From Lichenibacterium minor (GTDB lineage Bacteria > Pseudomonadota > Alphaproteobacteria > Rhizobiales > Beijerinckiaceae): a stretch of 64,000 nt of DNA. Of this stretch, positions 25,984 through 34,002 are shown one piece after another (within the stretch, counting starts at the first letter, position 1; the number at the start of each line of letters is the position of its first letter). The translations under genes and the position numbers were made by a program. The DNA is taken from the NCBI RefSeq assembly GCF_004137685.1, contig NZ_QYBB01000005.1, positions 1 through 64,000 of the forward strand, given 5' to 3'. The notes beneath the pieces are model-generated. The model saw only the letters and a program-made list of their open reading frames with translations. It was not told the origin of the DNA and searched no databases.

Positions 25984-26928
25984 ATGGGCCAAATGGTGGA
26001 CGGCGTTTGGCGCCGCGACGAGGACCTCGCCCATGCGGAGGACGGGCGGTTCCAGCGGCCGCCTACGCGGTTCCGCGGCACGATCGCGGCCGGCGGCCCG
26101 CATCCCCCGGCGGCCGGGCGCTACCGTCTCTACGTGTCGCTCGCGTGCCCCTGGGCTCATCGGGCCCTCATCGTCCGCCGGCTGAAAGGCTTGGAGCGCA
26201 TCGTCGGGCTGTCCGTCACGCATTGGCTGATGCGGGAGGAGGGCTGGACCTTCGCGGACGGCCCCGGCGTGGTGCCGGATCCCGGTGGCGCGCGGTTCCT
26301 GCACGAGGTGTATCGCCGTGCCGACCCGCACTACACCGGGCGCGTCACGGTGCCGGTCCTGTGGGACTGCGAAGCGGGGACGATCGTCAACAACGAGTCC
26401 GCCGACGTGATGCGCATGTTCAACGCGGGGTTCGACGCCGTCGGGGCGCTGCCGGGCGACCTCTACCCCGAAGCGCTGAGGCCGGAGATCGACGCCGTGA
26501 ACGCGCGCATCTACGACACGCTGAACGACGGCGTGTACCGCGCCGGCTTCGCCACCACCCAGGAGGCCCACGAGGCCGCGGTCCGGCCGCTGTTCGACAC
26601 GATGGACTGGCTCGAGCGGCTGTTGGCGCACCAGGACTACCTGTGCGGCAACGCCGTCACGGAAGCCGACTGGCGCCTCTTCACCACGCTGGTGCGCTTC
26701 GACGCCGTGTACCACGGGCACTTCAAGTGCAACCTGCGGCGGCTCGTCGACTATCCGGCGCTGTGGGACTACGCACGCCGCCTGTACCGCTGGCCGGGCG
26801 TGTCGGACACCGTCGATGTCCGGCACATCAAGGGGCACTATTACGGCAGCCATCGCGGCATCAACCCGACCGGGATCGTGCCTCTCGGCCCCGCCGTGGA
26901 TTGGGACGGGCCGGGGCGGCAGGGCTGA
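25984..26928 (+). CDS. Glutathionyl-hydroquinone reductase
   Basis: 314 residues, the Xi-class glutathione transferase (YqjG/EcM4/PcpF type). Seen: SLACPWAHRALIVRRLKGL with catalytic C55, the VPVLWDCEAGTIVNNESADVMRM glutathione-site segment and GNAVTEADWRLFTTLVRFD in the helical domain. It reduces glutathionyl-hydroquinones formed from quinones. The gene is 31 bases after the HWE kinase stop and converges on the histidine phosphatase gene. Confidence 0.94.
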   Translation: MGQMVDGVWRRDEDLAHAEDGRFQRPPTRFRGTIAAGGPHPPAAGRYRLYVSLACPWAHRALIVRRLKGLERIVGLSVTHWLMREEGWTFADGPGVVPDPGGARFLHEVYRRADPHYTGRVTVPVLWDCEAGTIVNNESADVMRMFNAGFDAVGALPGDLYPEALRPEIDAVNARIYDTLNDGVYRAGFATTQEAHEAAVRPLFDTMDWLERLLAHQDYLCGNAVTEADWRLFTTLVRFDAVYHGHFKCNLRRLVDYPALWDYARRLYRWPGVSDTVDVRHIKGHYYGSHRGINPTGIVPLGPAVDWDGPGRQG

Positions 26929-26957
26929 CCGGCCGGCCCGATCTCGCGCCGCAGTGC

Positions 26958-27527
26958 CTAGCTCCGGGGCGGCGACACCAGCCCGGCGAGCGTCCAGCGC
27001 CGGCCGTCGTGGCTGAGCGCCGCCCGCGCCAGGGGAGGCGCCTCGACGCGCCAGAAACTTGCCGCCCCGGCCCCCAGCGCCGTCACGACTGCGGCCCGCA
27101 CCCAGGCCGGGTGCGTGACGGCCGCGACGCGGCCGCCCGTGGCCGCCCAGGCCTCCATCCAAGCCGCCACCCGCGCCAGCAGGCCGAGCAGGCTTTCCCC
27201 GCCGTGCGGGGCCGCGGCAGGGTCGCCCATCCAGGCCGCCACGGCGTCCGGCTCCTCCGCGGCCAGGTCGGCGAGGCTTCGCCCGGCCCATCGCCCGAAA
27301 TCCTGGTCGCGCAGGGCCGCGTCGACCGCGAAGGCGGGGTCGAGCGCCGCCGCGGTCGCCCGCGCGCGCTGCTCGGGGGCGGTCAGGAGCGTCGCGGCGG
27401 CGAGCCCAGGCTCCGCATGCGCCAGCGCGGCGGCCCAGTCCGCATCGGGCGGCTCGTCGAGCGGGAACCGCGCGACGCGCGTCGACGCCGTCGGGGCGTG
27501 GCAGATCAGGGTGAGGCGGGCGGTCAT
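26958..27527 (-). CDS. Histidine phosphatase-superfamily protein with atypical active site
   Basis: 189 residues. The fold is that of the histidine phosphatases, but the first motif is LICHAPT rather than LIRHGET: the catalytic histidine is kept while the RHG arginine is replaced by cysteine and the glycine by alanine. Also seen: PEQRARATAAAL, PHGGESLLGLLARV and VTHPAWVRAAV with the second histidine. It is divergent from the cobalamin riboswitch-cbtB-cbtA unit, so a cobalamin role like CobC (alpha-ribazole phosphatase) is suspected; activity is uncertain. Confidence 0.82.
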   Translation of the reverse strand: MTARLTLICHAPTASTRVARFPLDEPPDADWAAALAHAEPGLAAATLLTAPEQRARATAAALDPAFAVDAALRDQDFGRWAGRSLADLAAEEPDAVAAWMGDPAAAPHGGESLLGLLARVAAWMEAWAATGGRVAAVTHPAWVRAAVVTALGAGAASFWRVEAPPLARAALSHDGRRWTLAGLVSPPRS

Positions 27528-27604
27528 GCGAGATCCGTTCGATCCTCCGGAACGCCGCATCCGGCCCGCCGGGACGTTTATCACGGCCCGGCCGAACTCG
27601 GAGG

Positions 27605-27765
27605 GAGCGTTGACACGGACCCGGTGCCGTCTAAGGTCCGACGCGGGGACGGGAAGCCGGTGCGACACCGGCGCGGTCGCGCCACTGTGGTCCGGACGGT
27701 CACGTCCGGCGAGCCAGACCCTGGCCCCCTCGGTTCAACCCCGCACGGGACGCGTGATCCCGGGA
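27605..27765 (+). ncRNA. Cobalamin riboswitch
   Basis: Leader of cbtB. Recognisable elements: the GGGAAGCCGGTG segment, the CGCGCCACTGT B12 box (GCCACTG at 27681-27687), paired CCGGACGG/CCGTCC-type arms, and the later GAGCCAGACCC. Order and spacing match the AdoCbl class. Ends close to the ATG at 27775, so it may control translation through the GGGAGG ribosome site. Predicts repression of cobalt uptake when cobalamin is plentiful. Confidence 0.92.
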
Positions 27766-27774
27766 GGTCCTTCC

Positions 27775-27984
27775 ATGTCCGATGCCGTCCTTCATCCCGC
27801 CCGCGCGCCCCGCGCGATCCCGGTCCGCGAGATCCTGCCCTGGGCGGTGCTGTGCGGGCTGCTGTGCCTGATCGCTATCTATTTCGTCGGCGCCGAAGAG
27901 GGCGCGACGTCGTTGATCTCCGGCACGTCCGTGCACGAGTTCGTGCACGATGGGCGCCACCTGCTCGGCTTCCCCTGCCACTGA
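27775..27984 (+). CDS. cbtB: Cobalt transporter subunit CbtB
   Basis: 69 residues with one membrane segment (about 22-40, ILPWAVLCGLLCLIAIYF) and the family C-terminal motif HEFVHDGRHLLGFPCH, whose histidines likely bind cobalt. CbtB pairs with CbtA; the pair was proposed from riboswitch genomics as a cobalt uptake system. GGGAGG ribosome site within the riboswitch end. Confidence 0.95.
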   Translation: MSDAVLHPARAPRAIPVREILPWAVLCGLLCLIAIYFVGAEEGATSLISGTSVHEFVHDGRHLLGFPCH

Positions 27985-28104
27985 TTCGCTGACGCCGGCG
28001 CCGCGGCGCCGGCCCCTCCGCTTCCCATCCCCGGCCGCCCGGCCGCGCATGTGCCTCCGCGCCGCGCGAACGCCGTCGCTCGCGCCGTCTTCAGGACATC
28101 CATC

Positions 28105-28857
28105 ATGGTCGGACGCTTGATCCTGCGAGGCCTGCTCTGCGGGCTGGTCGCCGGCCTCCTCGCCTTCGGTTTCGCGCGGCTGTTCGGCGAACCCCTCGTC
28201 GAGCGGGCCATCGCTTTCGAGACCGCGATGGACCAGGCCAAGGGCGAAGCCCCCGAACACGAGGTCGTCAGCCGCGAAACCCAGGCGGGCCTGGGCCTGC
28301 TCACGGGCACGGTCGTGGTCGGCACGGCGCTGGGCGGCCTGTTCGCCCTCGCCTTCGCCCTCCTGCACGGGCGCCTGGGCTCGTCGAACGCCCGCGAAAC
28401 GGCGGCGCTGTTGGCCCTGGCGGGCTTCGTGGTCCTGGCCGTCGTGCCGTTGATCAAATACCCCGCGAACCCGCCCTCGATCGGCGATCCCGACACCATC
28501 GGCCTGCGCACGGCGCTGTATTTCGAACTGATCGCCCTTTCGCTCGCCGCGGGCGCGCTGGGGACGGCGTTGGCGCGTCTCCTGGCGTCCGCCCGGGGCG
28601 TGTTCGACGCCAACCTGGCCGGCATCGCGCTCTTCGCCGCGCTGGTCGCCGCCGCCTTGTGGTTCATGCCGGCGGTCGACGAAGTGCCGGAGCACTTCTC
28701 GGCGGTGCTGCTGTGGCAGTTCCGCATGACGGCGCTGGGCATTCAGGCCGTTATTTGGAGCACGATCGGCCTGGGATTTGGAACGTTCGCACATCGCTTG
28801 CTGGAGAACATTCCCTTGGGAGATGCCCCGGTCCGAACGGCGACGGCGGCGCGCTGA
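28105..28857 (+). CDS. cbtA: Cobalt transporter subunit CbtA
   Basis: 250 residues with five or so membrane segments. The family features GLVAGLLAFGFARLFGEP, the polar loop with E/H residues (APEHEVVSRETQAG), and FMPAVDEVPEHFSAVLLWQFR are all present. Partner of CbtB in predicted cobalt import, under the upstream cobalamin riboswitch. AGGACA precedes the ATG at 28105. It ends against the convergent TadG gene, separated by two hairpins. Confidence 0.95.
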   Translation: MVGRLILRGLLCGLVAGLLAFGFARLFGEPLVERAIAFETAMDQAKGEAPEHEVVSRETQAGLGLLTGTVVVGTALGGLFALAFALLHGRLGSSNARETAALLALAGFVVLAVVPLIKYPANPPSIGDPDTIGLRTALYFELIALSLAAGALGTALARLLASARGVFDANLAGIALFAALVAAALWFMPAVDEVPEHFSAVLLWQFRMTALGIQAVIWSTIGLGFGTFAHRLLENIPLGDAPVRTATAAR

Positions 28858-28891
28858 CAGCGTCGAAGCGCTGTGCATCACTGACTGATGC
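28857..28891. terminator. Two back-to-back hairpins between cbtA and tadG
   Basis: ACAGCG/CGCTGT (28857-28874) and GCATCA/TGATGC (28875-28891) form consecutive 6-bp stems between convergent stops. The second includes the tadG stop codon. Probably a shared transcript end. Confidence 0.45.
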
Positions 28892-30659
28892 GCAATGCTC
28901 CGATGCTGGCTGCGATCTGACCAAACGCTGCGATAAGGCTGTTCGAGTCGTTGGCTATGAAGGCTTGGCTGCTCGATGTTGCGCAATTCTTCAGCAGCGT
29001 TACACCCTGGCTGTCGATCGGATCCGATGGCACGCTGAACCCTATGGTGTAGATCGACACGCCAGCCGTCTTGGCGTTCGTGCATGTTTCGAGCGTTAAT
29101 TCGTCCAAAGCGTTCCTTTGTTGCGCGGTGGTCGAAATGCTGGAGATCGTCTGGTAACTGGTCGGCATCGTGGGAGTCGGGTCGCTGCCATCCGCGTTGG
29201 TTAGGTACCCGTGCGAGAAGTAGAGAGTTTGATTGTAGTTCGTGTACGGATTGTCCGGCCAACTGTTGGTGCCGTCTGTCATCAAGATGATGACCTTGGT
29301 GGTGGCGGTCGAACTAGTCGAATTCGCGGGGGAGTAGGCCGCACCGTCAGCGAAGACGCTGAGTGGTGACAGGGTGCGCCAACCCCACAGGATACCGTCG
29401 TGGATGTTAGTCGATCCCGCTGCCGTCAGGCTGTTGATCAGCGCCTTCAACGTCGTCCCGCTGGTGGTAAGCCGCTGCAACGGCTTGCTGACGCACTGGA
29501 AGTTGGGCCCATTTGGCAAGCCTGTGTACTGATTGTACGCCGTTGATTGAGCGCCGCTTGCGTTATAGTATTTGCAAGCTTGCTTCTCGACGGTGGCGAA
29601 GCTCGTCGCTGAGTTTGAGCAGGAATTAAATCCGTTGGAGTCGTTAATGTAACTGTTGAAGCTGTAGTTAGTAGCGGCATTTGAATTATTGTTGCTTGGG
29701 TTCCACGCGGCGTAGCCTGTCGACCCGCTGCCCGGCTCATCTGGGGCAAAGAGCGGTACATAGAGCGAGTTGAAGCCAGCCTGCGTAGACGCGCTGCTCG
29801 GTGCTCCATCCTGCACGCTTTCCGGATAAGGCTGTGCCTCAAAACATCCTGCCCATCCCCAGCTTGAGTTGACGAGCTTTAGGGCGTTGAAGATCGACAA
29901 GCGGCTCGTGAAGCCGAGGGCGCGTGCAGAGGACTGGTCGACGTTAGTCCAGTGGTAGGCCGACAGGCCCTTGGTGTCGACCCAACTCGCCGTCGCGGTT
30001 CCTGACACGACGGGGTCGATCGCCACAGCGGCCGCGAAAGGCACGATGGAGATGCGGCTCGACGACGAAAAAGCGCCGTTGGTCTGAACGTAGTCGACGA
30101 AGTTCGATGCCGCTTGCTGCACGGCCTGCAGCTTGGTCTGCGAGCCGCTCGACTCCGACATCGAGCCCGTGTTGTCGAGCACCATGGCGATCTCGAACGT
30201 TTTGGGCAGTGGCGTCGCGCATTGCGAGGAGGCGGATACGAGGGGGGAGCTCACGCCGGTGAACCTAGGGAAGAAAGTCTTGGAATTGATATGCGTCGTC
30301 AAAGTGATCTTGCGCGGATTGCTGGTAATGCCCAGCGCGTCGACAATCACGCCCGAGGTTTTGCCCATGTAGTCCAGCGACAGTGTACTCGCCTGCGCCT
30401 GCAGCACCACATTCGTAGTGCTCAGGGGCGTCTGGCAGAGGGCGAGAGCAGTGGCGTCGGCAGAGGCCTGGAGCTTGGCCTGCATACGGGTAGCCATACC
30501 GTAGTCGATCGCAGCGCCTGTGAAGGCCAGCAACGGCAGGCTCGCCAGAGCAAAGGTAATGGCGACGTTGCCGCCCTTCGACCCCGCGAAACGAGAGAGC
30601 GATCCAGCCCAGGTCATCGTCGCGTTCCGATCGTCGGAGGAAGGAGGAAAGCCAAACAT
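28878..30659 (-). CDS. TadG-like pilus-assembly protein with VWA domain
   Basis: About 593 residues. N-terminal TadE/G segment GGNVAITFALASLPLLAFTGAAIDYGMA (membrane anchor), then a VWA domain with MIDAS DNTGS (D148 counted from the ATG at 30617) and a later LMTDGTN. A long Asn/Ser/Tyr-rich segment lies inside the VWA region (about 240-360). Surface or periplasmic, tied to Flp/Tad pili. Two starts: ATG at 30659 overlapping the tadE stop (TGATG), or ATG at 30617. GC content falls well below the window average. The core tad genes (tadA, rcpC, flp) are not here. Confidence 0.85.
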   Translation of the reverse strand: MFGFPPSSDDRNATMTWAGSLSRFAGSKGGNVAITFALASLPLLAFTGAAIDYGMATRMQAKLQASADATALALCQTPLSTTNVVLQAQASTLSLDYMGKTSGVIVDALGITSNPRKITLTTHINSKTFFPRFTGVSSPLVSASSQCATPLPKTFEIAMVLDNTGSMSESSGSQTKLQAVQQAASNFVDYVQTNGAFSSSSRISIVPFAAAVAIDPVVSGTATASWVDTKGLSAYHWTNVDQSSARALGFTSRLSIFNALKLVNSSWGWAGCFEAQPYPESVQDGAPSSASTQAGFNSLYVPLFAPDEPGSGSTGYAAWNPSNNNSNAATNYSFNSYINDSNGFNSCSNSATSFATVEKQACKYYNASGAQSTAYNQYTGLPNGPNFQCVSKPLQRLTTSGTTLKALINSLTAAGSTNIHDGILWGWRTLSPLSVFADGAAYSPANSTSSTATTKVIILMTDGTNSWPDNPYTNYNQTLYFSHGYLTNADGSDPTPTMPTSYQTISSISTTAQQRNALDELTLETCTNAKTAGVSIYTIGFSVPSDPIDSQGVTLLKNCATSSSQAFIANDSNSLIAAFGQIAASIGALRISQ

Positions 30660-31309
30660 CAAGGGCAGGGCGCGCCGCCGGGCATCGTGACCTCCGGCGT
30701 GCTGGTCTTGCTGTTGTGGATGGCGCCGTTGCGGACGGGCCACGGAAAGACGCTGCTCACCGTAATGGTGCCGCTGCCGGTGGCGAATTTGACTAGCGAA
30801 GCGCCCACCATCGGCGAGTAGGGCATGGTGACCTCGGCAATGACGTATCGGTTGCCGTTGGTGTTGAAGCCGACCGGTATGGTGAGGTCGGACGCGATAC
30901 CTGTAACCCTGGCCTTGGCGTTGCTCGTGGCGATGCTCGAACACACGCGAGGGCTGGTCACCGACGCCGTGGTATCGACGCCGAGTGCGCTTACCACGAT
31001 CTTGACGTTGGCGGTGCCGAAGGGTCTCAGCACGGCCGACGACGCGCCCATGATGTCGGTCATCGTCGTCGATGCGATCGGGTCGCTCGAGTCCCCCTGC
31101 GAAGTGAGGTCCGCCACCGTGCGCCCGAGCAGGGTCACCTTTCTCCAATTGTCTATGGCATGAGCCATCTCGCTCATGCCGACCAGAAGCGTGAGCATGA
31201 CGGGCAGGACCAGGGCAAATTCCACGGCAGAGGCGCCGGCCGTGCTCCCCACGAAGGTCATCGCCGGGTGGGCTCGTCGACGCATTTCCACGAAGCTCAA
31301 TTCGGGCAT
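30659..31309 (-). CDS. TadE-family pilus protein (second)
   Basis: 216 residues. Membrane segment SAVEFALVLPVMLTLLVGMSEM (about 27-48) containing the TadE/TadF hallmark E after the hydrophobic lead, followed by a secreted domain with GRTVADLTSQ. Pseudopilin-like partner of Flp pili. Its start overlaps the upstream tadE stop by 13 bases; an ATG at 31285 is an alternative. Stop overlaps the tadG ATG (TGATG). Low GC like its neighbours. Confidence 0.82.
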   Translation of the reverse strand: MPELSFVEMRRRAHPAMTFVGSTAGASAVEFALVLPVMLTLLVGMSEMAHAIDNWRKVTLLGRTVADLTSQGDSSDPIASTTMTDIMGASSAVLRPFGTANVKIVVSALGVDTTASVTSPRVCSSIATSNAKARVTGIASDLTIPVGFNTNGNRYVIAEVTMPYSPMVGASLVKFATGSGTITVSSVFPWPVRNGAIHNSKTSTPEVTMPGGAPCP

Positions 31310-31914
31310 GGAGAGTTCTGAGACGAAGAATAGGGCTCCGTGCGGAAAACCGCCGTACTCTCGAGCAGGGTCGACCCATCGGCGAAGTTGGCGAGGCCTG
31401 CGTCGAGGAGACCGAAAAACACTGGAAACTTCACGGCCGCCGTGGCGATGACAATAGAGCCCGGGGCTGCGCAGGCATAATGCGTTCCGAAGCTCGATGA
31501 CCAGTTCCGGGTTGTCGGATCGATCGGCACGGCGGCCTTGCTCGAAGAAAAGTTGGTGCCGAGCGAGATGTCGATCTTGACGCCCGAGCAATTGAAGATC
31601 GTCACCGTTGCGGTGGTGCCCGATCCGCACATTTTCTTCTGCAGCGCTGCAAGGATGACAGATGGTTGAGCGGTCTGGTCGTTGTTCTGCTGGAACGATC
31701 CGGTAAACAGCGATCGCGTGGCCGTTTGAAAGACGAAGTCGAAATTCTGGGCAGCCCAGATCATGAATGCCAACTGGATGATGGCGCCCAGCAAGGCCAG
31801 GAAGGGCAGGGCGACCAGTCCGAACTCGACCGCGGTCGCGCCGCCCGCGTCGTCGAGGAGGCGCCGCAGGAGGGATGCGCGGGGCGAGGTGGGAGAGGCG
31901 GACACTGACATCAT
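31297..31914 (-). CDS. TadE-family pilus protein (first)
   Basis: 205 residues. Hydrophobic segment TAVEFGLVALPFLALLGAIIQLAFMIWA (about 27-54) with the conserved glutamate, then a secreted domain with two cysteines in the middle (CGSG, FNCSG) and an alanine/cysteine pair (HYACAAPG). First gene of the TadE-TadE-TadG unit, preceded by an AT-richer promoter region. Confidence 0.85.
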   Translation of the reverse strand: MMSVSASPTSPRASLLRRLLDDAGGATAVEFGLVALPFLALLGAIIQLAFMIWAAQNFDFVFQTATRSLFTGSFQQNNDQTAQPSVILAALQKKMCGSGTTATVTIFNCSGVKIDISLGTNFSSSKAAVPIDPTTRNWSSSFGTHYACAAPGSIVIATAAVKFPVFFGLLDAGLANFADGSTLLESTAVFRTEPYSSSQNSPCPN

Positions 31915-32123
31915 CGGGCTAAGGGCTTAGAATGTCACCGACCTTTGACGACGACCTCTTTCGAAATCGTTGTGAGCTGGAACGTCATGCAATATGGGAG
32001 GGTTTAAGGTAAAGGCACCGTGCCATGACGCCGGGAACGCCGCTTTGATAAGCTGTCCAGTCGTGAATGAATCCGTGGCCCCGTGGGGAGACCCGGGGAT
32101 CCTCGCAAGGTAATTCAAGTCCC

Positions 32124-33983
32124 ATGATCTGGAAGCGGCTGCTGATTGACCTCGCACCCCTCCGCGACCGCCTCGGCACGCTGCGCAACCTACCGCGCCT
32201 GTTCGGCCTCGTGTGGGGCACGAGCCCCGCCCTGGCGCTGCTCACGGTCGCGCTTCGGCTCCTCCGCGCGCTGCTGCCCACCGCCGCGCTCTATGTGGGC
32301 AAGCTGATCGTCGACGCCGTTGTGGCCGAAGCCCGGCTGCCGCATCCCGGCCCGGCCTTGAGCGACTGGATCGCGGCGGGCCGCCTGACCCACGTGGCGC
32401 TGCTGGTGCTGGCCGAGGCGGGGCTCGGCATCCTGTCGGACCTGCTCGGCCGCGCGTCCTCGCTCGTCGGCGACCTGCTCGGCCAGCGCTACAGCGATTC
32501 GGCCAGCCTGAGGCTGATGCGCCACGCCGCGACGCTCGACCTCGAACAGTTCGAGTCCTCCGACCAGCAGGACCGGCTCGACCGCGCCCGCCGGCAGGTG
32601 ACGGGCCGGTCGTCGGTCCTGCAGCTCGTCTTCGGCCAGGCGCAGGACCTCGTCACGGTCGTCGCCCTGGCGCTCGGCTTCGCCGCCTATGCGCCGTGGC
32701 TCCTGCTGCTGCTCGCCCTCGCCCTCGTGCCGGCGGCCTACGGCGAGCTGCACTTCAACCGCGAAGGCTACCGGCTCAACTTTTCCCGCACGCCCGAACG
32801 CCGGCAGGTCGACTATCTCCGCTACCTCGGTGCCAGCGTGGAAACCGCGAAGGAGGTCAAGCTCTTCGGGCTCGAGGGCTTCCTCGCCGCCCGCTTCGCC
32901 GCCTTGTCCGAGCTGATGTACGGCGACACGCGCCGGCTCGCGACGCGGCGCGCGCTGTGGGGCGGGTCCTTCGCCACGCTGAGCGCGCTGTCCTATTACG
33001 CCGGCTACGCCGTGATCCTGTGGCGGGCGCTCGACGGGCAGGTGACGATCGGCGACCTCGGCTTCCTCGCCGGCTCGCTGCTCCGGCTGCGCTCCCTGCT
33101 GGAAGGGCTGCTGCTCGGGCTGTCGCAGCTCGCCTCCCAGGCCGCCTACCTCGACGACCTGTTCTCCTTCTTCGACATCGTCCCGCAGGTGGCGACGCCG
33201 CCCGACCCCGTGCCCTTCCCGTCGCCGATCCGCACCGGCATCCGCTTCGAGAACGTCGGGTTCCGCTACCCCGAAGCCGAGCGCTGGGCCGTGCGGGGGC
33301 TCGACTTCGAGATCGGCGGCGCGGAAGTCGTGGCCCTGGTGGGCGAGAACGGCGCCGGCAAGACCACGATCGTCAAGCTCCTGTCGCGCCTCTACGACCC
33401 GACCGAGGGGCGCATCACCGTCGACGGCATCGACCTGCGCCGTTTCGCGCTGGACGACCTCAGGACGCGGATCGCCCTCATCCTGCAGGACTTCGTGCGC
33501 TATTCCTTCACGGCGGCGGAGAACATCGAGGTGGGGCTGATCGGCCGCGCCGGCGAGCGGGACCGTGTGGTGGACGCGGCCGAGCGTGCGCTCGCCGACA
33601 GGGTGATCGCCCGGCTGCCGCTCCGCTACGAACAGCCGCTCGGCCGGCGCTTCAAGGACGGCGTCGAGCTGTCGGGCGGCGAATGGCAGAAGGTCGCCAT
33701 CGCGCGCGCCTACATGCGCGACGGCGCCGTGCTGGTGCTCGACGAGCCCACGGCGGCGCTCGACGCCCGCGCCGAATACGACGTGTTCCGCAGGTTCCGG
33801 GACCTCAGCCTCGGGCGGGCCTGCCTCATCATCTCGCACCGCTTCTCGACGGTGCGCATGGCGGACCGCATCCTCGTGCTGGAGGACGGCCGCGTCGCCG
33901 AGGCGGGCTCCCACGCCGAACTCCTGGCGCGAGGCGGCCGCTATGCCGCCCTGTTCGAGCTGCAGGCGGCCGGCTACCGGTGA
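32124..33983 (+). CDS. ABC transporter, fused permease and ATPase
   Basis: 619 residues: an N-terminal six-helix exporter domain (about 25-330) and a C-terminal ATPase with Walker A GENGAGKT near 407, signature LSGGEWQK near 515 and Walker B VLVLDEPTAALDA. The H-loop SHRF follows. MsbA/LmrA-like half transporter, dimeric, inner membrane; substrate unknown. The ATG at 32124 is chosen over one 19 codons upstream because the extra residues are not family-like. Divergent from the tad block. Confidence 0.92.
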   Translation: MIWKRLLIDLAPLRDRLGTLRNLPRLFGLVWGTSPALALLTVALRLLRALLPTAALYVGKLIVDAVVAEARLPHPGPALSDWIAAGRLTHVALLVLAEAGLGILSDLLGRASSLVGDLLGQRYSDSASLRLMRHAATLDLEQFESSDQQDRLDRARRQVTGRSSVLQLVFGQAQDLVTVVALALGFAAYAPWLLLLLALALVPAAYGELHFNREGYRLNFSRTPERRQVDYLRYLGASVETAKEVKLFGLEGFLAARFAALSELMYGDTRRLATRRALWGGSFATLSALSYYAGYAVILWRALDGQVTIGDLGFLAGSLLRLRSLLEGLLLGLSQLASQAAYLDDLFSFFDIVPQVATPPDPVPFPSPIRTGIRFENVGFRYPEAERWAVRGLDFEIGGAEVVALVGENGAGKTTIVKLLSRLYDPTEGRITVDGIDLRRFALDDLRTRIALILQDFVRYSFTAAENIEVGLIGRAGERDRVVDAAERALADRVIARLPLRYEQPLGRRFKDGVELSGGEWQKVAIARAYMRDGAVLVLDEPTAALDARAEYDVFRRFRDLSLGRACLIISHRFSTVRMADRILVLEDGRVAEAGSHAELLARGGRYAALFELQAAGYR

Positions 33984-34002
33984 CGGGCGGGGCGGGACGC
34001 CG

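Noticed and set aside
27728-27742. GGTTCAA segment resembling a tRNA T-loop
   Set aside because: It lies within the cobalamin riboswitch and there is no acceptor or anticodon stem around it.
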